64,000 nt of DNA from contig NZ_QRDW01000004.1 in assembly GCF_003385955.1 (NCBI RefSeq), positions 248,001 through 312,000 on the forward strand, given 5' to 3'. Of the stretch, positions 43,693 through 54,986 are shown piece after piece. Within the stretch, counting starts at the first letter, position 1, and each line of letters opens with the position of its first letter. Under the pieces are notes generated by a model. It ran no database searches and was not told the DNA's origin. It worked only from the letters and a program-made list of their open reading frames with translations. This stretch comes from Aestuariispira insulae (lineage in GTDB: Bacteria; Pseudomonadota; Alphaproteobacteria; UBA8366; Aestuariispiraceae). The translations under genes and the position numbers were made by a program.

Positions 43693-43709
43693 AGAATGCA
43701 GACCGGTTC
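43681..43709. terminator. Bidirectional terminator between the VOC gene and thiC
   Basis: A perfect 11-bp inverted repeat, GAACCGGTCTG (43681-43691) and CAGACCGGTTC (43699-43709). It lies between the convergent VOC and thiC genes. The T runs on both sides are weak (CCTTTCTT on the minus strand). Confidence 0.7.
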
Positions 43710-43721
43710 CGATTTGTCGGT

Positions 43722-45827
<2,106 letters not shown>

Positions 45828-45873
45828 TTAAATCGCGGCTGGTAATCATGCTTCTCTGCCCCTATCTTCTTAT

Positions 45874-45889
45874 TTCGAAGATATTCGAA
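45874..45889 (+). promoter_or_regulatory. Dyad TTCGAA-N4-TTCGAA upstream of the Atm1-like gene
   Basis: Two TTCGAA palindromes separated by GATA lie 29 bp before the chosen start of the exporter gene, in the gap between it and the divergent thiC riboswitch. The symmetry and position suggest an operator, but I do not recognise the regulator. Confidence 0.4.
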
Positions 45890-45918
45890 TAATGATCTCG
45901 ATCAGGAAAAATGTTTTT

Positions 45919-47742
45919 ATGACTGACGCATCCGCCAATCGTGAAAAACGGCGCAATCAATGGAAAACATTGATGACGTTGCTGCCGTATCTCTGGCCGC
46001 GCAACAAACCCGGCATTCGGCTGCGTGTGACCCTGGCGCTGTTTTGCCTGGCGCTGGCCAAAGTGACCAATGTAACCGTCCCGGTGATTTTCAAAGACGT
46101 CGTTGATGCGCTGGATGGCGAGCAGGCGATCCTGGCCCTGCCTGTGGCGTTGTTGCTGGCCTATGGGCTGGCCCGCCTGATGACCGTGGTTTTTCAGGAA
46201 ATGCGAGAAGCATTATTTGCCAAAGTTAAGATGCGCGCGCTTCGGGTTGTCGCTCTGCAAACCTTCCAGCATCTTCATTCCCTCTCGCTGCGGTTTCATA
46301 TGGATCGTCAGACTGGTGGATTGTCACGGGCGATTGACAGGGGTGTGAAGGGGATTGAATTCCTGCTCAATTTCACCCTGTTCAACATTCTGCCGACGCT
46401 GCTTGAGATCTTCATGGTCTGCGGGTTGCTTTGGGCTTTCTTCGATTTTTGGTTCGCTCTGGTCACTTTCGTCACTATTGGGTCCTATATCGCCTTCACC
46501 ATGCTGGTCACGGAATGGCGCCTGAAATTCAGGCGACAGATGAACGACAAGGATAATGAAGCCAATACCAAAGCTATTGACAGCCTGCTGAATTTTGAAA
46601 CTGTCAAATATTTTGGCAATGAAGACCACGAAGCCCAGCGGTTTGACCGGGCAATGCGCGGCTACGAGAAAGCGGCGATCACCTCTACCGTCAGCCTGTC
46701 GGCGGTAAATATCGGCCAGGGCGGCATTATCGCGGCAGGCCTGGTGATTCTGATGATGATGGCTGGGCAGGGCGTCATAGAAGGCACCATGACTTTGGGT
46801 GATTTCGTCATGGTAAACACTTATCTGATTCAACTCTATCTGCCCCTCAATTTTCTAGGCTTTGTCTATCGACAGATCCGCCAGTCGCTAACTGATATGG
46901 AGGATATGTTCGAATTACTGCGCGTATCCCAGGAAGTCTCCGACAATGAAAATGCCACGTCTCTCAACGTTAACGGCGCAGAACTTCGCTTCGAACAAGT
47001 TTCTTTTGGCTATGATCCAAGACGACCGATCCTAAAAGATGTTTCTTTCAAGGTTCCTGCCGGTGGCAGCATTGCTATTGTCGGTCCCAGTGGCGCCGGA
47101 AAATCGACGATCAGCCGCTTGCTATTCCGTTTTTATGACGCGGATCAGGGAGCTATCACCATTGATCAGCAGAACCTGCGCGATGTGACGCAGAAATCCC
47201 TTCGTCAGGCTATCGGGATCGTGCCGCAGGATACCGTTCTGTTCAATGACACGATCTTCTATAACATTGCCTATGGCCGCCCGGGTGCCAACCGGGAAGA
47301 GGTGGAACATGCTGCCAAATTAGCCAGCATCCACGAATTCATCCTCAGCCTGCCGGAAGGATATGATACGGTTGTCGGCGAAAGAGGACTAAAACTATCT
47401 GGCGGCGAGAAACAACGGGTCGCCATAGCGCGGACGATCTTGAAACAACCAGCGATCCTGTTGTTTGATGAAGCCACATCCGCCCTGGATACGGCGACAG
47501 AGCGTGAAATCCAGATGAGTCTGAAAGAAGTGAGCCGTGGGAGAACCACTCTTATGATTGCCCACCGGCTCTCCACCGTGGTCGACGCGGATCAGATCCT
47601 GGTTCTATCAAATGGACAGGTTGTCGAATCAGGCCGGCACCCGGATTTGATCGCACAAGACGGGCTGTATGCCCAGATGTGGACCAGACAGCAGGAGGCC
47701 GCTGACAATAATGGCCAACCGGTTGGGATTCCAGGCGAATAA
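45919..47742 (+). CDS. Atm1-like ABC exporter
   Basis: A 607-residue half-transporter with a six-helix membrane domain (residues ~25-310) fused to an ABC ATPase. Walker A is VGPSGAGKSTISRLLFRF near residue 393, the signature LSGGEKQRVAIAR, Walker B ILLFDEATSALD and the H-loop MIAHRLSTV. The N-terminus (KTLMTLLPYLWPRNKPGIRLRV) and the LNFETVKYFGNE coupling segment are those of the Atm1/HMT1 group. These export glutathione-linked sulfur species or metal-glutathione conjugates; the mitochondrial version supplies cytosolic Fe-S assembly. The ATG at 45919 is chosen over 45892 because MTDASANREKRR fits the family better. Confidence 0.88.
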   Translation: MTDASANREKRRNQWKTLMTLLPYLWPRNKPGIRLRVTLALFCLALAKVTNVTVPVIFKDVVDALDGEQAILALPVALLLAYGLARLMTVVFQEMREALFAKVKMRALRVVALQTFQHLHSLSLRFHMDRQTGGLSRAIDRGVKGIEFLLNFTLFNILPTLLEIFMVCGLLWAFFDFWFALVTFVTIGSYIAFTMLVTEWRLKFRRQMNDKDNEANTKAIDSLLNFETVKYFGNEDHEAQRFDRAMRGYEKAAITSTVSLSAVNIGQGGIIAAGLVILMMMAGQGVIEGTMTLGDFVMVNTYLIQLYLPLNFLGFVYRQIRQSLTDMEDMFELLRVSQEVSDNENATSLNVNGAELRFEQVSFGYDPRRPILKDVSFKVPAGGSIAIVGPSGAGKSTISRLLFRFYDADQGAITIDQQNLRDVTQKSLRQAIGIVPQDTVLFNDTIFYNIAYGRPGANREEVEHAAKLASIHEFILSLPEGYDTVVGERGLKLSGGEKQRVAIARTILKQPAILLFDEATSALDTATEREIQMSLKEVSRGRTTLMIAHRLSTVVDADQILVLSNGQVVESGRHPDLIAQDGLYAQMWTRQQEAADNNGQPVGIPGE

Positions 47743-47764
47743 AGATGAAGGAAACCGGTGAGAG

Positions 47765-48217
47765 ATGAAGATGTTGTATCCAGTGCTCTTCTTGCTGTTT
47801 TTGGCGGCTCCGGCCAGTGCCCAACAGGAGACCCTATTCGAAACGAATCACCTCACCATTATCACTCAGGAAGGCAAACAGGAATTTCTGGTAGAGGTCG
47901 CACGCACAGAAAAGCAGAGAGCCCGCGGCTTGATGTTCCGCAAGGGACTGGAAGAACGTGCTGGGATGCTATTTGATTATGGTTATCCTCAACGTGCCTC
48001 CATGTGGATGAAAAACACATTGATTCCGCTGGATATGCTGTTCGTCCGAAGCAATGGCATCATAGAAAAGATTGTCGAGCGTACGACCCCGCATTCATTA
48101 TCCACGATTTCGTCAAAGGGAGAGGTTCGAGCGGTCCTGGAGTTGAAGGGGGGAATGGCGGAGAAGCTGGGAATAGCGGTTGGTGACCGGGTGCAGCATC
48201 CGATCTTCCGGCCCTAA
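47765..48217 (+). CDS. DUF192 family exported protein
   Basis: 150 residues. A signal peptide (residues 1-19, ending ASA) precedes a DUF192 domain (FLVEVARTEKQRARGLMFRKGLEERAGMLFDY, MWMKNTLIPLDMLFVRSNGII, VLELKGGMAEKLGIAVGD). The function of the family is unknown; it is widespread in alphaproteobacteria. It lies 22 bp after the Atm1-like gene on the same strand and may be co-transcribed. Confidence 0.85.
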   Translation: MKMLYPVLFLLFLAAPASAQQETLFETNHLTIITQEGKQEFLVEVARTEKQRARGLMFRKGLEERAGMLFDYGYPQRASMWMKNTLIPLDMLFVRSNGIIEKIVERTTPHSLSTISSKGEVRAVLELKGGMAEKLGIAVGDRVQHPIFRP

Positions 48218-48238
48218 CAGCCCCACAAACCGAGATAT

Positions 48239-48430
48239 TCACTTCCCTTCCTGATAGCGGGTGAATACCGTATCGATCAATTGTTTGACCGTATCATCGG
48301 AATAGCCTTGGCTGACCCAGATTTCTATCGCCTTTTCGATCAAGGCAACGGCCACCACTCTTTCTTCGGATTCGTTCAACTGCAGATCAATTGAACGGAT
48401 GGAGTTTATGCGATAGGAAATATTAGCCAT
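48239..48430 (-). CDS. Small conserved-looking hypothetical protein
   Basis: 63 residues (MANISYRINSIRSIDLQLNE, EKAIEIWVSQGYSDDTVKQLIDTVF). It is mostly helical and acidic, with no membrane helix and no family I recognise. There is no clear ribosome binding site. It ends convergently 21 bp from the DUF192 gene. Coding is plausible from its amino acid composition but unproven. Confidence 0.5.
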   Translation of the reverse strand: MANISYRINSIRSIDLQLNESEERVVAVALIEKAIEIWVSQGYSDDTVKQLIDTVFTRYQEGK

Positions 48431-48538
48431 GGGATGATTATCGCGCAGAGTTTATTAACAGAGCGTTGATAATGATAGCATCATGAAGATTAGTTCAGAA
48501 CAAAGTTCTGAGAGTTTGATCTCAATGAGGAGAAAAAC

Positions 48539-49240
48539 TTGTTCCGGTCAATCCTTGCTAAACCTGCCTGCCTGTTTCTGTTGGCCGCAAATCTGTTGTC
48601 CGGATGCGAGTATGCCGAATCTTCGGATCCGGGATATGAAATCCCCGCCAGCGTTGATCCCAGCGATATCCCCCTGGCCGCAGGCAATACATTTGACTAT
48701 TGGAACAGGCTGGACAAAATCTCACCCAACGCCGCCATTGTGAACATTAATTACAAATATCTGTTTGACCACACCACCGGGATTTCTGCTCCGGGGATGT
48801 TTGATGCAAAAAGCTGGGCCTATATAGAAAGAGACCCAGCGGAAGATCGCAAAATACTGTTCATTTCAGTGCGGGAAGAGGCTGAAACCGTCGAAGACCC
48901 TTCGGGCCGCGTCCTGGTGTTTGGGCGTCACCAATTGGTCTCCGATGCCCATTGTCTTGATGCCGATAATCCGACGGAAGATGAAACGATTGCCCCCTAT
49001 GAGCAAGCGGCGAAGAATCGTTTCCCCGATTTGGACAGTCCCATCCTGCTGCACCGCTTTCTATCCCGGGAGAAAGAGGAAGATAATACGCGCCTGGAGA
49101 TGGTTCATATCCTCGATCTGGCACCATATGGCCTGACATGCACGGACTTGGGCAACCTTGAAGAGCCGAGTGAAGAAATGGCAAAAATGCTGGATGAGCT
49201 CTACAGCACCGCGCAGCGTTCCTTTGAAATGATCGGATGA
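48539..49240 (+). CDS. Putative lipoprotein of unknown function
   Basis: 233 residues. The signal segment ACLFLLAANLLSGC contains a lipobox (LLSGC, cysteine at 23). The mature part is acidic (EYAESSDPGYEIPASVDPSD) and has five further possible beta segments and an acidic helical C-terminus. The start is TTG at 48539, chosen because GAGGAG lies six bases upstream and no ATG gives the signal peptide. No family is recognised. It is flanked by a divergent small gene and a second lipoprotein gene. Confidence 0.7.
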   Translation: MFRSILAKPACLFLLAANLLSGCEYAESSDPGYEIPASVDPSDIPLAAGNTFDYWNRLDKISPNAAIVNINYKYLFDHTTGISAPGMFDAKSWAYIERDPAEDRKILFISVREEAETVEDPSGRVLVFGRHQLVSDAHCLDADNPTEDETIAPYEQAAKNRFPDLDSPILLHRFLSREKEEDNTRLEMVHILDLAPYGLTCTDLGNLEEPSEEMAKMLDELYSTAQRSFEMIG

Positions 49241-49436
49241 ATCTAAAGCCTGCAATAACTCAGTTTTCTCCTTCGATATCCAGCTATTAAAAATAATGAT
49301 TAGAGGTTTCCCTCGATTCGCACTCCAAAAAAGGTGTTCCTTTGGGTTCGGGGTTGATTGTCAAGGAACCGTTGTAACCTCCGTTACAGGGAAATAGTTT
49401 GGGCCTTTGATTAAGGCCTTATATCTTGGATTTGTT

Positions 49437-49901
49437 ATGAATTACCGATTGATTTCTGCCGCATTTCTCGCGGTCAGCCTGACAGGATGCTCAACCTACA
49501 AAGGGCCTATGAATTTCGATGTAGACGTCTCAAATAAAGACTACATGGATGTGGGAGCGTGTTTATATACGAAGATATTCAAACATCACCACGCTGGGAT
49601 TACTTTTGGAGAAACAGAAGAAGAGCTGGATGCATTGGTAATGTTGGCCATCACTAAGGAGAATATGCCGGAAAGCCAAACCATTGTGATCCGACGCCCA
49701 ATTGAAGAAGACTTCACATCGACTTATGCCAAGTTTGGCATATATGACTATTGGGTAGTGAAGGTTTCACAGAACGGTTCTGATGTCCGGGTTAGCATGA
49801 ATCATACTGATAACCGAAAAATGGATTTTGCCTATCAAATGCCGGTATATGTGTTGCCCGCTTTTAGTGAAGAATTCATTCCCAACTGTTCTGCAGGATA
49901 A
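49437..49901 (+). CDS. Putative small lipoprotein of unknown function
   Basis: 154 residues. MNYRLISAAFLAVSLTGCST has a lipobox (SLTGC). The mature part has beta-rich segments (ITFGETEEELDALVMLAI, YDYWVVKVSQNGSDVRVSM) and ends NCSAG. No family is recognised. The ATG at 49437 starts the signal peptide; the frame extends to TTG at 49407 without family support. It lies alone before tRNA-Pro. Confidence 0.68.
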   Translation: MNYRLISAAFLAVSLTGCSTYKGPMNFDVDVSNKDYMDVGACLYTKIFKHHHAGITFGETEEELDALVMLAITKENMPESQTIVIRRPIEEDFTSTYAKFGIYDYWVVKVSQNGSDVRVSMNHTDNRKMDFAYQMPVYVLPAFSEEFIPNCSAG

Positions 49902-50019
49902 CCTGCAAGCCTTACCTGGTTGATTTCTGATTAGCAGCTCTGCAGCCAAGCGCCCAAGCGCTGGCGCAATTCATTGATCATTAACGACGGGCAGGAGCAG
50001 TCTCATCACACTTTGGACT

Positions 50020-50040
50020 TTCTGACGTGAATTCTGACGT
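50020..50040. repeat. Short direct repeat TTCTGACGT
   Basis: TTCTGACGT occurs at 50020-50028 and again at 50032-50040 with GAA between. It is in the 238-bp gap between the lipoprotein gene and tRNA-Pro, where I see no gene, terminator or clear promoter. Confidence 0.4.
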
Positions 50041-50139
50041 ATTTCCGGCACTGTATGGATTTTTACGTTGATTTCATGCAATTTAAGGGCTTGCCAGACG
50101 TTCACAAAATCAGTACTTAAGCCGCAGCAAATCTTGTGA

Positions 50140-50216
<77 letters not shown>

Positions 50217-50285
50217 TAAGATAAAAGCAATCCGACAGGATGGTTTTGTTGGGCTGTTCGTTCTAATTCATGTGGAGCCAGTTTG

Positions 50286-50591
50286 ATGGAAGTACGCATT
50301 TTCAAACCTGCGAAAACAGCGATGCAGTCCGGACGGGCAAAATCCAACAGCTGGGTTATGGAATTTGAACCACGCGATGCCGTACGACCGGATCCTCTGA
50401 TGGGTTGGTCTGGTTCTGCCGACACGTCCAAACAGGTTCGGCTCAGCTTTGACAGTCGGGAAGACGCGGTTGCCTATGCTGAGAAGCACGGCCATTCCTA
50501 TACCATCCATGAAGAGCGCAGCCGTAAGATCAAGCCGAAGGCTTATGCTGACAATTTCGCCTATCATCGCATTGCTCCCTGGACACACTGA
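50286..50591 (+). CDS. NADH-ubiquinone oxidoreductase accessory subunit, NDUFS4 family
   Basis: 101 residues. VRIFKPAKTAMQSGRAKSNSW, LMGWSGSADTSKQVRLSFDSREDAVAYAEKHG and PKAYADNFAYHRIAPWTH are the NDUFS4 (18 kDa) pattern. This supernumerary complex I subunit is found in alphaproteobacteria and mitochondria and sits on the matrix arm near the N module. The ATG at 50286 has GGAG eight bases upstream. It lies between two tRNA genes and far from the nuo operon, as is common for this gene. Confidence 0.92.
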   Translation: MEVRIFKPAKTAMQSGRAKSNSWVMEFEPRDAVRPDPLMGWSGSADTSKQVRLSFDSREDAVAYAEKHGHSYTIHEERSRKIKPKAYADNFAYHRIAPWTH

Positions 50592-50633
50592 TCAGGGAAT
50601 TAATGCGCCGTCTAATACTAGAACGGCTTTTGT

Positions 50634-50710
50634 GGTCCCGTAGCTCAACTGGATAGAGCACCAGACTTCTAATCTGACGGCTGCAGGTTCGAGTCCTGCC
50701 GGGATCGCCA
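50634..50710 (+). tRNA. tRNA-Arg (TCT)
   Basis: Acceptor GGTCCCG (50634-50640) pairs with CGGGATC (50700-50706, one G-T pair). The anticodon loop CTTCTAA gives anticodon TCT, which reads AGA, and the T arm is GCAGGTTCGAGTCCTGC. G73 and encoded CCA (50708-50710) follow. The first anticodon-stem pair is a C-A mismatch. Confidence 0.93.
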
Positions 50711-50772
50711 TCTCTTCTTTCAAATCAAGACTGCCTTACATCCTTTAATCGCATCAAGCTGTGATGCATGGG

Positions 50773-52209
50773 CTATGTATTTGACCGGCCAGCCTTCCTG
50801 CATATGACGGCAAATATCCATTGACCGATGGATAAAAGACCGATCGATCCGAATATGGAGAGATAGGGCAATAGCCCAACATTGTAGCGCTTGGCGTTGA
50901 CGGAGAGAAATCCATTCAGACCCAGGATGAAAAGAGCCGGCGCCGCGACGGTTAAAATCGAAACAATCCTTCGACTGCGTATTTGTGAAACCATCTGACC
51001 GGCAGCAAAGACATGGGTGATCAGACCAAAATTCTTTGCCAGGAACATGCCGCGCCAACAAAGCAGCAATGTAACAATCACATGGGTTGGTAAATCCCGG
51101 ATGACATAAGTTTGCAACGTATAGGCCAAGACGTTTTGTTCTGACGCTGCGGCTTCCGCGCGGATCTGTTTTTGAAGTTCATCATTGCCGACACGATAAA
51201 ACCCTTCCTCCGCATACCATCTTAGGCGTTCAATGTTTTCCGCACCAAATAAGTGAAAGGCCAGGTTGTCGCCAAAATCCGGCAGCCAATATATCCATCC
51301 GGCCAGCCACTCGGTCATGGTCATTTGATTATAAGAAACCCGCTCAATCAAAATATGGGCTCCGTGACCGCTGGTCAGGGCAAGGCTCTCAAACTGCACC
51401 CAGTTGCGAATCAGCAGGGGAAGCAGTAACAGCCCGAAACCGAGGGCAAAGAATAATGCCGGCTTAAAGGCCTTTGCCCGGGATTTCCGGACCGCGGGAT
51501 TCTTATATTTTGCCCAAATGAGCAAAACCGGGAGGCAGGCGATAATGGCATAACCAAGAAAAACAAAAGTGGGGCGATTCAAACTGCAGATAGCCAGCGC
51601 TGAGCCCGCCAACACCCAATCCCAGGTTCTGATTGCTTTTGTTTCAATTAGAAAATGGGCCGCGCGACACAGAAAAAACGTGAAGGCGGAAAAGAAAAAC
51701 AGAACCAATCCTTCTGTTAGGAAATGACGGGCAAAATAGGCGTGCTGGCCCGATGACAAAGCCACAAAAAGACAGAACCACCTGGTTTTCACACCCGCGC
51801 CGCATAATGCGGCAATCTGCCAGATCAAAACGAGGCCAAGCCCTGCAACAACAATCTGGATGGGAAGATAGGCACCATAATTCAGAGCGCATTGTGCAGG
51901 TGCCTGACTTTCGCCTGCCTTAAGAATACAGGAGATGGTTTCCTTGAAAACCGGATCAACCGACATGATCCCGGCGAAATATAGCGGCGTCACCGGCGCA
52001 AATTTCATGCTGGGCGTCAGTTTAACATCCCCATCCTTTCGGGGTCGTTCGGTTATAACACCGTAATCAACAAGGTTTTCAGCCATATGAAGATAGCGGT
52101 ATTCATCGGACTGCGGATATCGTTCGCCCTTCTTCATCACCTGAACGGACACCACCAACACAGCCACAAGAAAAACAGCAACAAGGGATTGGAGAAAACG
52201 GTTTATCAT
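50773..52209 (-). CDS. Polytopic membrane protein, possible GT-C glycosyltransferase (PMT-like)
   Basis: 478 residues with about nine to eleven membrane helices. After the first helix a loop with RYPQSDEYRYLHMAENLVDYG carries an Asp-Glu pair in the position of the catalytic acid of GT-C enzymes (PMT/ArnT/GT39). Later loops contain LNRPTFVFLGYAI and large periplasmic segments. GT-C enzymes transfer sugars from polyprenyl-phosphate donors. The assignment rests on topology and this motif only. No partner glycosyl gene is adjacent. Confidence 0.6.
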   Translation of the reverse strand: MINRFLQSLVAVFLVAVLVVSVQVMKKGERYPQSDEYRYLHMAENLVDYGVITERPRKDGDVKLTPSMKFAPVTPLYFAGIMSVDPVFKETISCILKAGESQAPAQCALNYGAYLPIQIVVAGLGLVLIWQIAALCGAGVKTRWFCLFVALSSGQHAYFARHFLTEGLVLFFFSAFTFFLCRAAHFLIETKAIRTWDWVLAGSALAICSLNRPTFVFLGYAIIACLPVLLIWAKYKNPAVRKSRAKAFKPALFFALGFGLLLLPLLIRNWVQFESLALTSGHGAHILIERVSYNQMTMTEWLAGWIYWLPDFGDNLAFHLFGAENIERLRWYAEEGFYRVGNDELQKQIRAEAAASEQNVLAYTLQTYVIRDLPTHVIVTLLLCWRGMFLAKNFGLITHVFAAGQMVSQIRSRRIVSILTVAAPALFILGLNGFLSVNAKRYNVGLLPYLSIFGSIGLLSIGQWIFAVICRKAGRSNT

Positions 52210-52351
52210 TAGTATCTAAGAACAAATAAATGAAGGGAAACAGACTGTCATCTTCAGGAAGGTGGAACTCTATCCACTTGCCAGGAAATAGGCAAAACAA
52301 TATAGATTTTATTCTGATCACTTCCAAAAAATTCGTGACGAGGATCCACAG

Positions 52352-52837
52352 ATGCCATCATTTGACGTTGTTTCAAAAACCGACATGCAGGAAGTTGCCA
52401 ATGCTCTGGATGGTGTAAAACGTGAGATTGCACAACGCTATGACTTCAAAGGGTCAGAAAGCGAAGTCACTCAGGCTGAAGAGGTCATCACGATCCTGGC
52501 GGATGATGACATGAAGCTGCGCCAGATCCATGAACTGCTGGCAACTCATATGACGCGCAGGAATGTGGATGCCGCCGCCCTGGACTATGGAACGCCGCAG
52601 GCTGCTTCCGGCAACATGGTGCGACAGACGGTCACCATCCGGCAGGGCATCGATAAGGAACTTGCAAAAAAGCTGACCAAGGCAGTGAAGCAGAGCAAAC
52701 TGAAGGTTCAAGCCGCAATTCAAGGTGATGAAGTTCGGGTGACCGGCAAAAAACGGGACGATCTGCAAGAGGCAATCACCCTGTTTAAGTCCATGGATAT
52801 CGAACTGCCTTTGCAATTCGTCAATTTCCGCGATTGA
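52352..52837 (+). CDS. yajQ: YajQ-family nucleotide-binding protein
   Basis: 161 residues. MPSFDVVSKTDMQEVANALDG, QRYDFKGSESEV and the C-terminal LQEAITLFKSMDIELPLQFVNFRD match YajQ (DUF520) over the full length. Homologues bind cyclic di-GMP in Xanthomonas and act as effectors with transcription factors, and they bind nucleic acid and GTP in other studies. GAGG lies upstream of the ATG. It is a single-gene unit. Confidence 0.95.
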   Translation: MPSFDVVSKTDMQEVANALDGVKREIAQRYDFKGSESEVTQAEEVITILADDDMKLRQIHELLATHMTRRNVDAAALDYGTPQAASGNMVRQTVTIRQGIDKELAKKLTKAVKQSKLKVQAAIQGDEVRVTGKKRDDLQEAITLFKSMDIELPLQFVNFRD

Positions 52838-52905
52838 GCTGGCGTCAAACTGACTGCTGTCACGCTCTTCATCCAATCATGCAGCGCAAAGTCGCGCCTT
52901 AACAC

Positions 52906-53394
52906 TTATTCCGTCACACCCATCGGATAAAACTTGGCTGAGGCCGAACGCTCCAAGGCGGCAAAATGTTGCCAAAGAAGCCTGATGAGGCTTCGAATCT
53001 GAGCCAGGTTTTGCCGGGTCACGGCGGAATATTCCCCAGCCAGCTTTTCTCGCGGCGGCACAAGCAGGAATCTGTTGGCTTGTGAGGGCAGGGGCATTCC
53101 ATGTTTGAAAATTTCAATATCCAGGTCGTCTGCTGTCGCCAGCAGACGTTCCAGTTTCTCCTGCAACTCGCGATCCTGAAACCGATAGCCGCCTTTATTC
53201 CAACGCAGCACGAGTTTTTTGAGGAAACGTATCCGGGAATAAGGGATGCTGTCGGTCAAATCTGCATGCCGCAACAATTCGATATCCCTGATCTGAATAA
53301 AGTCATATAGCTCTGAAAACAGCTTCATGTCCCGCGGATCGAACAACGCTGCAGGAGATTTAGCATAGATATCCAATATCCAAGCCGCCGTCAT
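52906..53394 (-). CDS. Hypothetical protein, all-helical
   Basis: 162 residues (AWILDIYAKSPAALFDPRDM, IRDIELLRHADLTDSIPYSRIRFLKKLVLRW, LARLLATADDLDIEIFKHG-like region). No signal peptide, membrane helix or known motif is visible. The composition is normal for a coding gene. It is convergent with yajQ, 68 bp apart. Confidence 0.6.
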   Translation of the reverse strand: MTAAWILDIYAKSPAALFDPRDMKLFSELYDFIQIRDIELLRHADLTDSIPYSRIRFLKKLVLRWNKGGYRFQDRELQEKLERLLATADDLDIEIFKHGMPLPSQANRFLLVPPREKLAGEYSAVTRQNLAQIRSLIRLLWQHFAALERSASAKFYPMGVTE

Positions 53395-53595
53395 GCCCCG
53401 TCCCCTCCCAGATGTGAATGCGATCTGAATGCCGCGTCATTGTCTGTTCAACGCATATAGGCGTTTGACATCTTCAAGCAATAGAAATGCCAGTCAGATT
53501 CTCTTAATCATTTCAACACTGAAATGTAATGAGAAATTTGGGGAAAGTTAATTTTGTAAATTATTCCGACATAACATTGCCGTTTTTCCAGACAG

Positions 53596-54849
53596 TCAAA
53601 TCCCCTGGCAAGATTGCAGCGAGAATACTTCCTGAGGTTCTTCCACCCCTCGCATTTTGTGAATGCCTCTGGACACGGTCTCCACATCTGCAATGGCCGC
53701 GAAATCCTTAGACATTAACAAGGGACAGCCCACATCCTTGGTCAACCCTTCAAGGCGTGCCGTTCTGTTCACTGCAGGCCCCATGACAGTGAAATCAAGG
53801 CGTGCCGGCGCACCGACATTACCGTAAATGACGGTGCCTTCATGCAGGCCGACGCCAAACCGGATCTCAGGTTTTCCCTGTTTCTCCCTGCCTTCGTTAA
53901 AAGATGCGAGGGACAGGAATGCTCTTTCTGCGGCCTTAAGGGCGGCACGGCAGGCTTCTTTGGGGCCGCCGGCTGTTTCAGCGGTGAAGACGATTAACAT
54001 AGCATCGCCGATAAAGCGTAGCACTTCACCGCCAAATTCATTGACGGCGTCAAACACAAATTCAAAATATGTGTTCAACACATCAAGCAATTCCTCAGCA
54101 GGGAGGCTCTCGGTCAGTGCAGTGAAATCCCGCAGATCGCTGAACCACAAGGCCGCTTCGATCAACTCTCCGTCGCCCCGCTTGATCTGGCCACGCAACA
54201 CGCGCTGTCCCGTCCTGGCTCCGACATAGGTATTCAATAATTCCACAGACATGCTTCGCATGGCCAAAACCTCGACTTTTGGCTGAAGGAAGTCACACAT
54301 CCTGTTGAATTTACTTATGTCCTGGTCGCAAAACCCAACTGGCCGATCTGTGGAGATAAAAACAGTGTGATACTCGCCGCTGGCAGCCCGCATGGGAATA
54401 CCGACGTAATCTGTAACGCCTTGTACATGCAGTTCCCGCAACACCGGATGTTCTTTATCAAAATCCAGCTCATCCATACGATAGCGCTGCAATTGCTGAG
54501 TATTGACAACCTTTTCCGCCGGGCTGCCGATCCATGCACCCGTTTCGCGAATGCCATGCGGGACCGAAACCTGTTCAATATGGTCATCGGTTTTGGTCCA
54601 GATAAAGGTAATCGCCGCAATTTGTGGATGAATGGTCCAAAAGGAATAACGGATTCGATTAATCGGCGCGCCGACCGCCAGCAATTCATCCACAAGTCCA
54701 CGCAACAATTCCGTGGCATCCAGCGTTTTTGCCGAAGAACTGAACATCCAGTCCAAAACAGGGGAAAGTGCCCAGCCGTCGGTTTCGCGCAACAGCAGTC
54801 TTGCCTGATCCTCCGGTGCAAGAATGTTGGGAATCTGATGGCTGTCCAT
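53596..54849 (-). CDS. Class III adenylate/guanylate cyclase with GAF-like N-terminus
   Basis: A 417-residue soluble cyclase. Residues ~20-190 resemble the GAF-like sensor region of alphaproteobacterial cyclases (WMFSSSAKTLDATELLRGLVDELL, LHVQGVTDYVGIPMRA). The catalytic domain begins near residue 225. The metal aspartates lie in WFSDLRDFTAL (near residue 234) and RFIGDAMLIVF, and VMGPAVNRTARLEGL is the C-terminal motif. The start at 54849 has AGGA six bases upstream. It is the second cyclase of the window. Its neighbours give no clue to the signal. Confidence 0.9.
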   Translation of the reverse strand: MDSHQIPNILAPEDQARLLLRETDGWALSPVLDWMFSSSAKTLDATELLRGLVDELLAVGAPINRIRYSFWTIHPQIAAITFIWTKTDDHIEQVSVPHGIRETGAWIGSPAEKVVNTQQLQRYRMDELDFDKEHPVLRELHVQGVTDYVGIPMRAASGEYHTVFISTDRPVGFCDQDISKFNRMCDFLQPKVEVLAMRSMSVELLNTYVGARTGQRVLRGQIKRGDGELIEAALWFSDLRDFTALTESLPAEELLDVLNTYFEFVFDAVNEFGGEVLRFIGDAMLIVFTAETAGGPKEACRAALKAAERAFLSLASFNEGREKQGKPEIRFGVGLHEGTVIYGNVGAPARLDFTVMGPAVNRTARLEGLTKDVGCPLLMSKDFAAIADVETVSRGIHKMRGVEEPQEVFSLQSCQGI

Positions 54850-54986
54850 AGTCATTCCTAGCAACCCCGGCAGGAAAGCCCTGGGAGAGCCGGGTGCTGG
54901 ATCTCAGGGCTATGGAATCATTCCTTCAAGATAAGCGTTTTTTGTTGATTTTCCAGCAAACTTACAGATTTTCACCTGTCGGAGTA

